Of a DNA stretch of 64,000 bases, positions 17,500 through 25,418 are shown piece by piece (position 1 is the first letter of the stretch; each line of letters begins with the position of its first letter). Position numbers and translations under genes: made by a program. Source of the stretch: CALSMU01 sp965230225. GTDB lineage: Bacteria > Bacteroidota > Bacteroidia > Flavobacteriales_D > Parvicellaceae. Under the pieces are notes generated by a model. That model ran no database searches and was not told the origin of the DNA. It was given only the letters and a program-made list of their open reading frames with translations. Where the stretch lies: the NCBI GenBank assembly GCA_965230225.1, contig CBDDKM010000007.1, forward strand, positions 62,001 through 126,000. Reading direction: 5' to 3'.

Positions 17500-18351
17500 C
17501 TAAATTTTGAATACTCTCCCGATACAGAAACCTATTCTGAATCCACCATCGGACCACTTAGAAGAGGTATAAGGCAAATACTGTGTTTCGCCAAAACCGG
17601 TAACGTTACTAAGGATTAATCTAAATACGTGCCCTCCGGTATCGAATTCAAACCCAATGGAAAGTGGATCAACATACTCGGTTCCCAATACTACTCTGTT
17701 ATGGTTAAGCAGGTAAAAGTACTCTGCTGTAATACCGAACATCTTGGTTACCTGAAATTTGGCTGCACCACCTAAGGCAAACATCGTATTCTCATCTTCA
17801 AACGCCACCAGATTTCTATGAACCATAGTTGGCATAAACTGAAGAGAAAGACGATCGCTAAATTTTCGAGACACTAATGCCTGAAACGAATAGGCCAATC
17901 GATGTTGCCATTCTTGAAACGCAACAGGTGATGTAAGATCAGTTGATGCATCCATAGAAGAGTACGATCCAGTTCCAACAAATGCCAAAGAAACCGGCAT
18001 ATCGTATGTGTTTTGGCGAAATAACTTGTACTTAAAAAAACCTGAAGCCAGTCCACTATAAGGTCCTGCTCCTTTACCAATAGCAGCACCAATGTTTAAG
18101 TTATTGCTAATTCCTACGTCTGCTCCAAAGCTAACATCTGTGGTGTACCACATGTTTTCTAATCCAACCGAAAAATCTCCAAACTTGTGTCCAAAGAAAA
18201 GGTCCACTTCGTTTTTCCACAATGTTTCCGTAGAATGACCATTTCCAATGCGCGTAGCTTTGAAAATCTCATAAACCTCAGTACTATCTCCACCAGCAAA
18301 CAAGGCCGAATGGAAAACCACTGCGAAAAATAGAGGGATCAGTTTCTTCAT
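17500..18351 (-). CDS. Probable outer-membrane beta-barrel protein
   Basis: A 283-residue exported protein with a short signal peptide (LIPLFFAVVFHSALFAGG) and alternating hydrophobic/polar beta strands, many Gly and aromatic residues, and a C-terminal strand ending FRIGFCIGRVFKI. This suggests a small outer-membrane barrel of the DUF5777-like type seen in Bacteroidota. KFGDFSVGLENMWY and FKLFRQNTYDMP-like segments recur as hairpins. No ligand can be assigned. It begins 4 bases downstream of accC and ends 1 base before the DUF3524 gene, a puzzling cytoplasmic/outer-membrane mix in one operon. Confidence 0.68.
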   Translation of the reverse strand: MKKLIPLFFAVVFHSALFAGGDSTEVYEIFKATRIGNGHSTETLWKNEVDLFFGHKFGDFSVGLENMWYTTDVSFGADVGISNNLNIGAAIGKGAGPYSGLASGFFKYKLFRQNTYDMPVSLAFVGTGSYSSMDASTDLTSPVAFQEWQHRLAYSFQALVSRKFSDRLSLQFMPTMVHRNLVAFEDENTMFALGGAAKFQVTKMFGITAEYFYLLNHNRVVLGTEYVDPLSIGFEFDTGGHVFRLILSNVTGFGETQYLPYTSSKWSDGGFRIGFCIGRVFKI

Positions 18352-18355
18352 TTGG

Positions 18356-19831
18356 TTATTTTCTTTTCAGGCTCCACGGGTTTAACTTTTCCGTAGGATT
18401 GTAGTTCGCTTTTTCTGAATTTTCGTGTAAGAATGCATTGGCCATAATTACAGCCATTTCTTCCTGATCTTCAGAAACGTTGTTCAATACATTAGGATCG
18501 CTAAAGTGATGCTTAACAAATTGAGTATCAAAATCGCCGGAAACAAAAGCTTCGTGATTAATAGCATATCTACAGAAGTCAAGTGTTGTTTCAATTCCAA
18601 CAATATCGTAATCCTCAATGGCCTTAGTCATTTTCTTAATGGCCATTTCTCTGTTCTCTGCATGTACAATCAGCTTGGAGATCATTGGATCGTAGTAAAT
18701 CGGAATTTCCATTCCTTCTTCAAATCCATCGTCCACTCTTACTCCTTCTCCTTCCGGTCTCTTATAGACCTTAAGGGTTCCTATGTCCGGTAAGAATTCG
18801 TTTCTTGGATCTTCTGCATATACTCTCACTTCAATAGAGTGACCGTTGATGGTTAAATCTTCTTGTTTGAATGAAATTTCTTCGCCTCTGGCCACTTTGA
18901 TTTGTTCTTTTACCAAATCAACACCGGAAATCATTTCAGTTACCGGGTGCTCCACCTGAAGTCTGGTATTCATTTCCAGGAAGTAAAATGATCCATCTTC
19001 ATACAAGAACTCAACTGTACCAGCTCCAACGTAGTTACAACTTCTGGCTACGTCGCAAGCAGCTTTCCCCATAGCTTCTCTTAACTCTGGTGTTAATACC
19101 GCAGATGGTGCTTCTTCAATAACTTTTTGGTGCCTACGCTGAATAGAACATTCTCTTTCGAATAGATACAATACGTTTCCGTGAGTATCTGCCAATACCT
19201 GAATCTCGATGTGACGAGGAGAACCAACATAACGCTCAATAAAAACCGACCCATCTCCAAAAGCACTTTCTGCTTCTCCAATGGCTCTGTTCATTTGCTC
19301 TTCGAACTCTTCTTCATTTTCCACGATTCTCATTCCTTTACCTCCACCACCTGCAGAAGCTTTTACCAGAATAGGAAATCCAATTTCTTTGGCCGTTTTC
19401 TTAGCAAATTCGATATCAGTAATGGCTTCGTCCAATCCCGGAACCATAGGAATGTTAAACTCTTTAACAGCAGCTTTTGCCGCCAGCTTACTTCCCATTA
19501 ACTCCATCGCCTCTGGTGAAGGACCTATAAAAGTGATTCCAGCCTCCGTTACTTTTCTGGTAAAATCAGCATTTTCACTTAAAAAGCCGTATCCCGGATG
19601 AATCCCGTCTACGTTTAGTTCTTTACAAATTTCTATGATTTGATCACCTTTCAAATAGCTTTCTGCACTTGGTGGTGGCCCTACACAAACGGCCTCATCA
19701 GCAAATTTTACAAAAGGTGCATTTTTATCGGCTTCCGAATAAATGGCTACCGTTTTAATTCCCATCTCTTTGCAGCTCTTCATTACACGAACTGCTATTT
19801 CTCCTCGGTTTGCTACCAGTATTTTCTTCAT
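18356..19831 (-). CDS. accC: Acyl-CoA carboxylase biotin carboxylase subunit
   Basis: A 491-residue ATP-grasp biotin carboxylase: KKILVANRGEIAVRVMKSCK at the N-terminus, the glycine-rich ATP loop SAGGGGKGMRIV, ERYVGSPRHIEIQVLADTHG and the catalytic FLEMNTRLQVEHPVTE. It carboxylates biotin on BCCP with ATP and bicarbonate. It is about 40 residues longer than E. coli AccC; the extra C-terminal tail is hydrophilic and Asn/Glu-rich. No accB or carboxyltransferase gene is adjacent, so it could serve acetyl-CoA or propionyl-CoA carboxylase. It is the first gene of the operon that ends with the queuosine glycosyltransferase. Confidence 0.88.
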   Translation of the reverse strand: MKKILVANRGEIAVRVMKSCKEMGIKTVAIYSEADKNAPFVKFADEAVCVGPPPSAESYLKGDQIIEICKELNVDGIHPGYGFLSENADFTRKVTEAGITFIGPSPEAMELMGSKLAAKAAVKEFNIPMVPGLDEAITDIEFAKKTAKEIGFPILVKASAGGGGKGMRIVENEEEFEEQMNRAIGEAESAFGDGSVFIERYVGSPRHIEIQVLADTHGNVLYLFERECSIQRRHQKVIEEAPSAVLTPELREAMGKAACDVARSCNYVGAGTVEFLYEDGSFYFLEMNTRLQVEHPVTEMISGVDLVKEQIKVARGEEISFKQEDLTINGHSIEVRVYAEDPRNEFLPDIGTLKVYKRPEGEGVRVDDGFEEGMEIPIYYDPMISKLIVHAENREMAIKKMTKAIEDYDIVGIETTLDFCRYAINHEAFVSGDFDTQFVKHHFSDPNVLNNVSEDQEEMAVIMANAFLHENSEKANYNPTEKLNPWSLKRK

Positions 19832-19921
19832 TCTTGCTCTTAAAATTGAGCCTAAAGATAGTAATATATACGTATAATAAGAGAGGAACTTACCAACACC
19901 TATACAATTAGAAAACGGATG

Positions 19922-20563
19922 CTATAATCGAAACGATTGTGCCTTAAGAAAATAGGTTTTAGCCAGTAGTCCCAATGTAATTCCGTACACCAGGTGTCCC
20001 ACGGTTCCGCCTATAATTGTTAAAGTTGAAATGGGAAACATGAGTGTTTCACTTTGAGGAGAAACCAGTAATGTGAAATCCAAACAAGCGCAAACTGCCA
20101 GTCCGAACAATGCTCCTTTCAATATCCATCTTCTTGATTTCATAAAATGGAGCATCATAAAGAAGGTAATGCCCAGGCCTCCTCCGTTTCCTACATACCG
20201 CCAAAGATAGCCCAAAGCAAAATTCTCGTCAGTGTGGGTTAACCACCCTCCTATTCTGGGAATAAAATCTTCCCATCCCATCATCATAAATGGAATTCTA
20301 CTTAAATCGTATAAGGTAACGGCAATAATACCAGACATCCACCCCACCAGGATTCTTCTTCTTAGCTCCTGGCTCTGAATTGAAAAAAATGCCAGTACAC
20401 CATAAAACAGTATAACGAATGGGTAAGAGTTTTGAAGATAAAACAGCCCCATTACGTGGAATGCAATAGCCGTTACCGGAAGCATTCCACAAATGAGGCA
20501 TACCCACCTACAAAGGACCTTATTCTGTTCGTATATGTTCAATTCTAATAGGGTTTTAGGCAA
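19922..20563 (-). CDS. Multi-pass membrane protein of unknown function
   Basis: A 213-residue integral membrane protein with about six TM segments (residues 20-40, 45-65, 74-95, 120-138, 145-165 and 180-203). TM1 follows a short cytoplasmic stretch. Conserved-looking polar positions include Asp in TLYDLSRIPFMMMGW and Gly-rich GYLWRYVGNGGGLG. No transporter or enzyme family was recognised. It stands alone between accC and a small gene, about 90 bases from the accC start. Confidence 0.6.
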   Translation of the reverse strand: MPKTLLELNIYEQNKVLCRWVCLICGMLPVTAIAFHVMGLFYLQNSYPFVILFYGVLAFFSIQSQELRRRILVGWMSGIIAVTLYDLSRIPFMMMGWEDFIPRIGGWLTHTDENFALGYLWRYVGNGGGLGITFFMMLHFMKSRRWILKGALFGLAVCACLDFTLLVSPQSETLMFPISTLTIIGGTVGHLVYGITLGLLAKTYFLKAQSFRL

Positions 20564-20739
20564 TCAATTTTGTGCTTTGTAAGTTTTAGTTTTTAGTATA
20601 GGTGTATAAACTCCCTATTTTTCATAATTCAACTTTAATTTTTTGTTACACCTCAAAACTAAATTGGTTCAATCAATCTTTAATTAATCAATGATCAACC
20701 GCAAGATTCTGTCTATTATTTGGAGAAGCGATAAATAAA

Positions 20740-20775
20740 AACCCGATTTATCAGTATTCACATCAAAATCGGGTT
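20740..20775 (-). terminator. Intrinsic terminator, minus strand
   Basis: AACCCGATTT (20740-20749) pairs with AAATCGGGTT (20766-20775). Read on the minus strand, the stem is followed by a T-rich tract. It lies 42 bases past the small gene ending at 20817 and supports a real transcript there. Confidence 0.65.
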
Positions 20776-20816
20776 ACCCACCATAAAACAACTTATTAGC
20801 TGTACTTACACTTCCT

Positions 20817-21068
20817 TTATACTTTAATGGAGGTCATCGGGATGGCGAGGTCGTGAAGCAAATTCAATGTTTTGGACTTGCTTACACATTTCACCATTTT
20901 TCTTAGGATGATCTCTTGCTGCTTTCGGGATAACACCGTTAAGCATTGTATAATTCTATTTATTTCAATAAAGAATACCGTTTCTTTATTGATGACTAGT
21001 ATTTCTTCCTGAGCACAAATGTCGTTTTGTGCTAATATTTTTCTGAAGGTGACTTCCTGGGTACTCAT
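20817..21068 (-). CDS. Small hypothetical protein
   Basis: An 83-residue reading from the ATG at 21068, which has an A-rich upstream stretch; an in-frame ATG at 21155 would make it 112 residues. The product is mixed charged/hydrophobic (ILVINKETVFFIEINRIIQC, LSRKQQEIILRKMVKC) with two helices that might pack as a small regulator, but no family is recognised. Support comes from the terminator just downstream at 20740-20775 and the absence of an alternative gene in this gap. Codon use is ordinary for the window. Treat as tentative. Confidence 0.4.
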   Translation of the reverse strand: MSTQEVTFRKILAQNDICAQEEILVINKETVFFIEINRIIQCLTVLSRKQQEIILRKMVKCVSKSKTLNLLHDLAIPMTSIKV

Positions 21069-21155
21069 GATCTTGTTTTTTAATTCAGTTACAAAAGGTG
21101 TGCCGTAATATTTGACTGCACTCCTACTAAAAGGTTTATTAATAAAATTTAACAA

Positions 21156-21403
21156 ATCTCCCCTTCAAATACCATGATGTGCGTCAGGTTGTCGTATACG
21201 ATAGTGGCTGATAGTGCCTCATTACCAAGGCTCTGGCAGAAAACAGGACCTTGTCATCATGATGAACTTTAATAAATAAAATGAACAAATAAATTATTGT
21301 GTCAACGGGACTCTACACTGGATGAAAGTTTGATATTTTCAGATAAAACGACCATTTCCATCGATGTGAATTAAATATTTAACATTATTTTTTGTTAAAA
21401 CGC
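21156..21403. other. Intergenic region without a recognised gene
   Basis: No credible coding frame, tRNA or conserved RNA was seen. CATGATG near 21172 and CATCATG near 21256 form a weak separated inverted repeat. The right-hand part leads into the promoter of the small lipoprotein gene. Confidence 0.4.
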
Positions 21404-21435
21404 TTTACATTATCTCAAAAAGAAGTTTATATTTG
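21404..21435 (+). promoter_or_regulatory. Promoter of the small Met/Glu-rich lipoprotein
   Basis: TTTA (21404-21407), 20 bp, then TATATTTG (21428-21435), an exact TAnnTTTG. The leader to the ATG at 21479 is about 37 bases and A-rich near the start. Confidence 0.6.
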
Positions 21436-21478
21436 CCGCGCTTAAAACAAGAAAATTAATCTTACTAATTATTTTATT

Positions 21479-21841
21479 ATGAAACTTAGAAACTTATTTA
21501 TTGCTGCATTTGCAGTTGTTTTCCTTGCTTCTTGTGGAGGTGGGTCTGATTTTTGTGGATGTGCTGAAACTTCTCTAGAAATGATGAAAGAAATGAAAGA
21601 AGCTGGAGATGACGAAGCTAAACAAAACGAAGTAAAAGAGAAGTACAAAGCAGACGTTGAAGCTTGTGAAAAAATGGCTGAAGACATGCAAAAAGAGATG
21701 GAAGGACTTAGCGATGATGAAAAGAAAGCTAAAGAAGAGGAGATGAAGAAAGAAATGGAAGGATGTGATGCTTACCAGGAAATGCAAAAAATGATGATGG
21801 AAGAAATGCAAAACGCATTTGGAGGTGAGGAAGCTCACTAA
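21479..21841 (+). CDS. Small Met/Glu/Lys-rich lipoprotein
   Basis: A 120-residue protein with a clean lipobox (VVFLASCGGGSDFCGC, lipid-accepting Cys near residue 19). It is followed by an almost wholly helical, highly charged region full of Glu, Lys and Met (for example EMKEAGDDEAKQNEVKEKYK). Three further Cys (CGCAE, EACEK, EGCDA) could form disulfides. It is exported and lipid-anchored. Unusual Met content in amphipathic helices could hint at metal binding, but no motif proves it. It has its own promoter and a perfect palindromic terminator, indicating a strongly expressed monocistronic gene. Confidence 0.8.
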   Translation: MKLRNLFIAAFAVVFLASCGGGSDFCGCAETSLEMMKEMKEAGDDEAKQNEVKEKYKADVEACEKMAEDMQKEMEGLSDDEKKAKEEEMKKEMEGCDAYQEMQKMMMEEMQNAFGGEEAH

Positions 21842-21862
21842 GAACATCATTAATTGATATTT

Positions 21863-21896
21863 AAAGCCTTTCGTTTAAACGAAAGGCTTTTTTTTT
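21863..21896 (+). terminator. Strong intrinsic terminator of the lipoprotein gene
   Basis: A perfect 28-base palindrome (21863-21890; arms AAAGCCTTTCGTTT and its complement) followed by a run of T. It is placed 22 bases after the stop. Confidence 0.88.
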
Positions 21897-21914
21897 ACCT
21901 TCAAATAAAAAAAC

Positions 21915-22418
21915 ATGAAGTACTTCAGACTTATTCTGCTAATTGCTCCCCTACTATTAGGTTCGTTAACCCATGCTCAACAAAAATTTGCTCACATTAA
22001 CTCTAATGAGTTACTGGAGCTAATGCCGGAGCGTGACAAAGCCCAAAGCGATTTGGAAAAATATGCGAATACATTGGAGAGTCAACTAACCTCTATGTCT
22101 TTTGAATACGAAGAAAAGCTAGCTGATTACCAGGAGAACTCTGCTTCGTGGTCTTCTACATTGATGGAGCTAAAGGTGAAAGAAATAAAAGAGTTGGAAG
22201 AAAAGATTCAGGAATTTCAATCCGAAGCACAAGAAAATCTTGCCAACAAAGAATCAGAATTGTTGGAACCAATTATTACTAAAGCTAAAACCGCTATCGA
22301 AAAGGTTTCTAAAGAATTAGGATACGACTATGTAATAGATTCTGGAGTTGGGGTATTCTTAGTATTACCAGAATCTGACGATATTCTTCCTCAGGTAAAA
22401 AAAGAACTAGGTCTATAG
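21915..22418 (+). CDS. OmpH/Skp-family periplasmic chaperone
   Basis: A 167-residue protein with a signal peptide cleaved after SLTHA (about residue 21), then KFAHINSNELLELMPERDKA, the OmpH/Skp opening. A long coiled coil (about 35-115) is followed by AKTAIEKVSKELGYDYVIDS and a short beta end. Skp trimers hold unfolded outer-membrane proteins in the periplasm. A -7-like TACCTTCA lies directly after the preceding terminator, giving a very short leader. The 3' end overlaps the convergent GldJ/K-like gene by 6 bases. Bacteroidota encode several paralogues, so the gene symbol is left empty. Confidence 0.88.
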   Translation: MKYFRLILLIAPLLLGSLTHAQQKFAHINSNELLELMPERDKAQSDLEKYANTLESQLTSMSFEYEEKLADYQENSASWSSTLMELKVKEIKELEEKIQEFQSEAQENLANKESELLEPIITKAKTAIEKVSKELGYDYVIDSGVGVFLVLPESDDILPQVKKELGL

Positions 22419-24278
22419 GGTCCTAGGGTAGAATTTTACTACGTATCTGAAGGTAGGTGTTGGTGCTTTCAATACCTGCTCAGGATGAAGTACTCTCTTT
22501 CCTGCTTGCAATTTTTTCCATTCTTGTTGAGAAGGGATATAATTTGCTATTAGCACATTCTCATGCTTTACCACTTCTCCTTTATGTCTTATTTTCCATA
22601 AGTAGTAAGACCTTGCCTGCGTGTATTTTAGATCAGTAATAAGACTCTTAGGAGCGGATGAAAAATCATACACTTTAGGTAAATGATCAAAATTGCATTC
22701 GTCGCAGATACATTCTGACCTGGGAACGTGATTTTCGCAGCATTTAGGATTTACAGAGCAGATTATTCCAGGATAAACATTGATCTTCTCCGGAACAATA
22801 TAACTATCTCGAGATATATCGCTCCTAACGTCAGAATCGATCTTTAAATCATTCTCGTAGCCAAGAAACAAGTCTTTCCCTTCTCGTTTATTTGACCTGT
22901 TATAACCAGTTTCCTGTGTATAAACAGGGCTATATAAACTAGTATCGAGTTTACAAGCCTCTTCGTAATCATAATAATACTGAAGGTAAATTAGCTTTCG
23001 AGGATCAATATTGTTTTCAAATCCAGAATCGTTTTCTGTAAACAGGTACGATAGTTTTTCTTTATACTTATCAGGTAGTTTGGACCAATCCAATTTTGCT
23101 CCCCAATTCAAGTCCCACTCTACCGGATCTCTTTCTTCGTACTCATCTCCATAGGTTGGAACCAAAAATTCTTCAGGATACTCCTCTCCCAATATTCTTC
23201 TGGTAATAGAGTCTCTTACATAATGAACATACTCCTGATAATCTTTATTGGTAATTTGCCATTGGCTTAAATCAAATTCTGGAACCGTATAAGTGTACCA
23301 CTTTGGTGATGCTTGTTTTATTTCTTTGTTATTAGGTAGTCTATACTCCACTCTAAGTGGAATCTTTTTCCGGTTCAGGGTTGTTTGATGCATTTGAGTT
23401 TTCCATGCTAAAAAGGCATTTGCCTGGGCTGTATTAATACATACTACCGGATCATCCTCAAATTGCTCATGATGTTGGTAAAATGACACCATGTTATCGT
23501 ATATATCTCCTACCCAAACATCATCTTCTCCCTGTTGTTTCCAATATGTGCTATCATGGAAAGTTGCAATCCTTTCTCTAATAATGAATTTAGGATTATC
23601 GGCATCTCTAATTGCAGATGATTTAATTCTATTCTTAACAGGCAAGTGAACCCAATAATACTCAAATATCAACTTTCGAGTATCCAGCTCCTTTTTGTTG
23701 TAATACCTTTCATTTTCATAGTAATACATCTGCGAAAGCAAGGGAGAGTAATCCACTTTATTCCAGAACTTAGATTTTACTTTCCAGTTAATGTTCCACT
23801 CATAGACGTCCGTTTCTACTCTATCTTCTTCTGTAGGCCTTACCAAAAACTCATTGGGAAACTCTTCTGCCAATATTCTTCTGGCAATAGAATCTGCCAC
23901 ATAAGCCTGGAACTCTCTCCAATCCTTATTAGTAACTGGCTTCAGGGAAATATAACTATCCGGATTCACTCCTTCTTTTCGTTGCTTAAATGGCTGGTAG
24001 TACATGTACTCTCCCTGATAACTCTTACCTGTAATAGCCCCTTTAACCGAACGAGATTGATGAATAGTTATTCCTGTATCTAACCTTGGATTATAATTCC
24101 ATGGTTCGTGCAATTTAGTTCCTTTAATGGGTTTCTTTAACAGTTCTGCATAATACTGTTCTCCACGATCTATTACCAAATATTTCTTGTTGTATTTACC
24201 CGGAGACAGGCTCATCCCTATCTGAGCATAAAATGGAGCTATAAAGAAGATGAATAATAAGGTAGAAAAGCTTTTCAT
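22413..24278 (-). CDS. GldJ/GldK-like protein with duplicated FGE-sulfatase-type domain
   Basis: A 621-residue exported protein (signal peptide to about FYAQ, residue 19). It contains two homologous halves. VTNKDWREFQAYVADSIARR near residue 113 is matched by ITNKDYQEYVHYVRDSITRR near 344, and each is followed by an (E/Y)xFLVxPT-like and WD/NLNW segment and a DxRKLI tyrosine-rich block. Late segments AFLAWKTQMH and YYLWKIRHKG, with YRLPNNKE and YIPSQQEWKK, recall the formylglycine-generating-enzyme-like fold of GldJ/GldK. A Cys-rich loop (CSVNPKCCENHVPRSECICD) sits near 510. Catalytic Cys pairs of true FGE are not evident. It may be a T9SS/gliding accessory; this is inferred from similarity only. 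Confidence 0.6.
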   Translation of the reverse strand: MKSFSTLLFIFFIAPFYAQIGMSLSPGKYNKKYLVIDRGEQYYAELLKKPIKGTKLHEPWNYNPRLDTGITIHQSRSVKGAITGKSYQGEYMYYQPFKQRKEGVNPDSYISLKPVTNKDWREFQAYVADSIARRILAEEFPNEFLVRPTEEDRVETDVYEWNINWKVKSKFWNKVDYSPLLSQMYYYENERYYNKKELDTRKLIFEYYWVHLPVKNRIKSSAIRDADNPKFIIRERIATFHDSTYWKQQGEDDVWVGDIYDNMVSFYQHHEQFEDDPVVCINTAQANAFLAWKTQMHQTTLNRKKIPLRVEYRLPNNKEIKQASPKWYTYTVPEFDLSQWQITNKDYQEYVHYVRDSITRRILGEEYPEEFLVPTYGDEYEERDPVEWDLNWGAKLDWSKLPDKYKEKLSYLFTENDSGFENNIDPRKLIYLQYYYDYEEACKLDTSLYSPVYTQETGYNRSNKREGKDLFLGYENDLKIDSDVRSDISRDSYIVPEKINVYPGIICSVNPKCCENHVPRSECICDECNFDHLPKVYDFSSAPKSLITDLKYTQARSYYLWKIRHKGEVVKHENVLIANYIPSQQEWKKLQAGKRVLHPEQVLKAPTPTFRYVVKFYPRTL

Positions 24279-24456
24279 AGTGCAAATGTTGTGGGTATAA
24301 CCTAAACTTACAACAAATGTTACCTCAAACCAATTAAGAAACTGATTTTAAAGCACCTCTCTTTATTTCATTATACTCTAACCGTCAATGTAGAGCACAG
24401 AAAAACACCACCAATTAATAGGAAGTTACTCTATATTAATAAAATAGAAGTTGAAA

Positions 24457-25329
24457 TTATCTTCTTTCGATAGCCTTTAAAGTATTCATCATCAACGACG
24501 CAATTGTCATTGGACCAACCCCTCCTGGTACCGGAGAAATGTAAGAACACTTAGGAGATACTTCATCAAATTTCACATCTCCCAACAGCCTGAACCCGGA
24601 TTTTTTAGAATCGTCTGCAATTCTGTGAATTCCCACATCAACTACTACAGCTCCTTCTTTTACCATATCAGCAGTAACAAACTCAGGCTTACCAATAGCA
24701 GCAATTAGAATATCTGCAGTTTTACAAACCTCTTTTAAGTTTTGAGTTCTACTATGAGTAAGAGTTACGGTAGCGTTTCCAGGGTTCCCCTTTCTCGCCA
24801 TTAGAATACTCATTGGAGATCCTACAATATGACTTCTACCAATAACCACACAGTGTTTACCAGAAGTTTCGATGTTGTATCTATCTAACATCTCCACAAT
24901 TCCGTTAGGTGTAGCTGGTAAAAAAGTAGGTAACCCTAAACACATTCTTCCTACGCTTTCAGGGTGGAACCCATCCACATCTTTCTTAGGAGAGACTGCT
25001 AAGGTTACTTTAGACTCGTCGATATGATCTGGTAAAGGCAATTGTACGATGAATCCATCAATGTTGTCATCGTTATTTAACTCATCAATTTTGTTCAGCA
25101 AATCCTCTTCGGAGATGTCTCCCGGTAAATTGATTAAAGAAGAGTCAAAACCAACTCTTTCGCAAGCTTTTACTTTGGCATTTACGTACGTTAAACTTGC
25201 ACCATCGCTACCTACCAAAATAGCAGCTAAGTGAGGTACTTTTTTTCCTTCAGCTTTAATTTTTTCTACAGCTTCAGCAATTTCTTTCTGAATATCCTGC
25301 GATGTTTTTTTTCCGTCTAATAATTCCAT
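24457..25329 (-). CDS. folD: FolD bifunctional methylenetetrahydrofolate dehydrogenase/cyclohydrolase
   Basis: A 290-residue FolD with the catalytic Lys in SLTYVNAKVKACERVG, the Gly/Pro loop DGFIVQLPLPDHID, the NADP-binding GRSHIVGSPMSILM and the C-terminal SPVPGGVGPMTIASL. It interconverts 5,10-methylene-, methenyl- and 10-formyl-THF in the cytosol. Full length. It lies 90 bases downstream of ffh on the same strand, separated by an inverted repeat that may attenuate or separate the two transcripts. Confidence 0.96.
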   Translation of the reverse strand: MELLDGKKTSQDIQKEIAEAVEKIKAEGKKVPHLAAILVGSDGASLTYVNAKVKACERVGFDSSLINLPGDISEEDLLNKIDELNNDDNIDGFIVQLPLPDHIDESKVTLAVSPKKDVDGFHPESVGRMCLGLPTFLPATPNGIVEMLDRYNIETSGKHCVVIGRSHIVGSPMSILMARKGNPGNATVTLTHSRTQNLKEVCKTADILIAAIGKPEFVTADMVKEGAVVVDVGIHRIADDSKKSGFRLLGDVKFDEVSPKCSYISPVPGGVGPMTIASLMMNTLKAIERR

Positions 25330-25355
25330 CTTATTTCAAGTTTAGATTAATTATT

Positions 25356-25406
25356 GCGGAATTACGGCTGAAATTTCCCTTGGGGTGCACGTAGTCGTAA
25401 TTCTGC
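25356..25406. repeat. Inverted repeat between ffh and folD
   Basis: GCGGAATTACG (25356-25366) and CGTAATTCTGC (25396-25406) pair over 10 of 11 bases around a 29-base loop. No T run follows on the minus strand, so it is not a standard terminator; it could be an RNA-stability or attenuator hairpin. Confidence 0.45.
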
Positions 25407-25418
25407 CTATACCATATA

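Noticed and set aside
21575..21850. 91-codon minus-strand frame rich in Phe/His/Ser
   Set aside because: It is the complement of the Met/Glu/Lys-rich lipoprotein gene; composition is an artefact of that strand.
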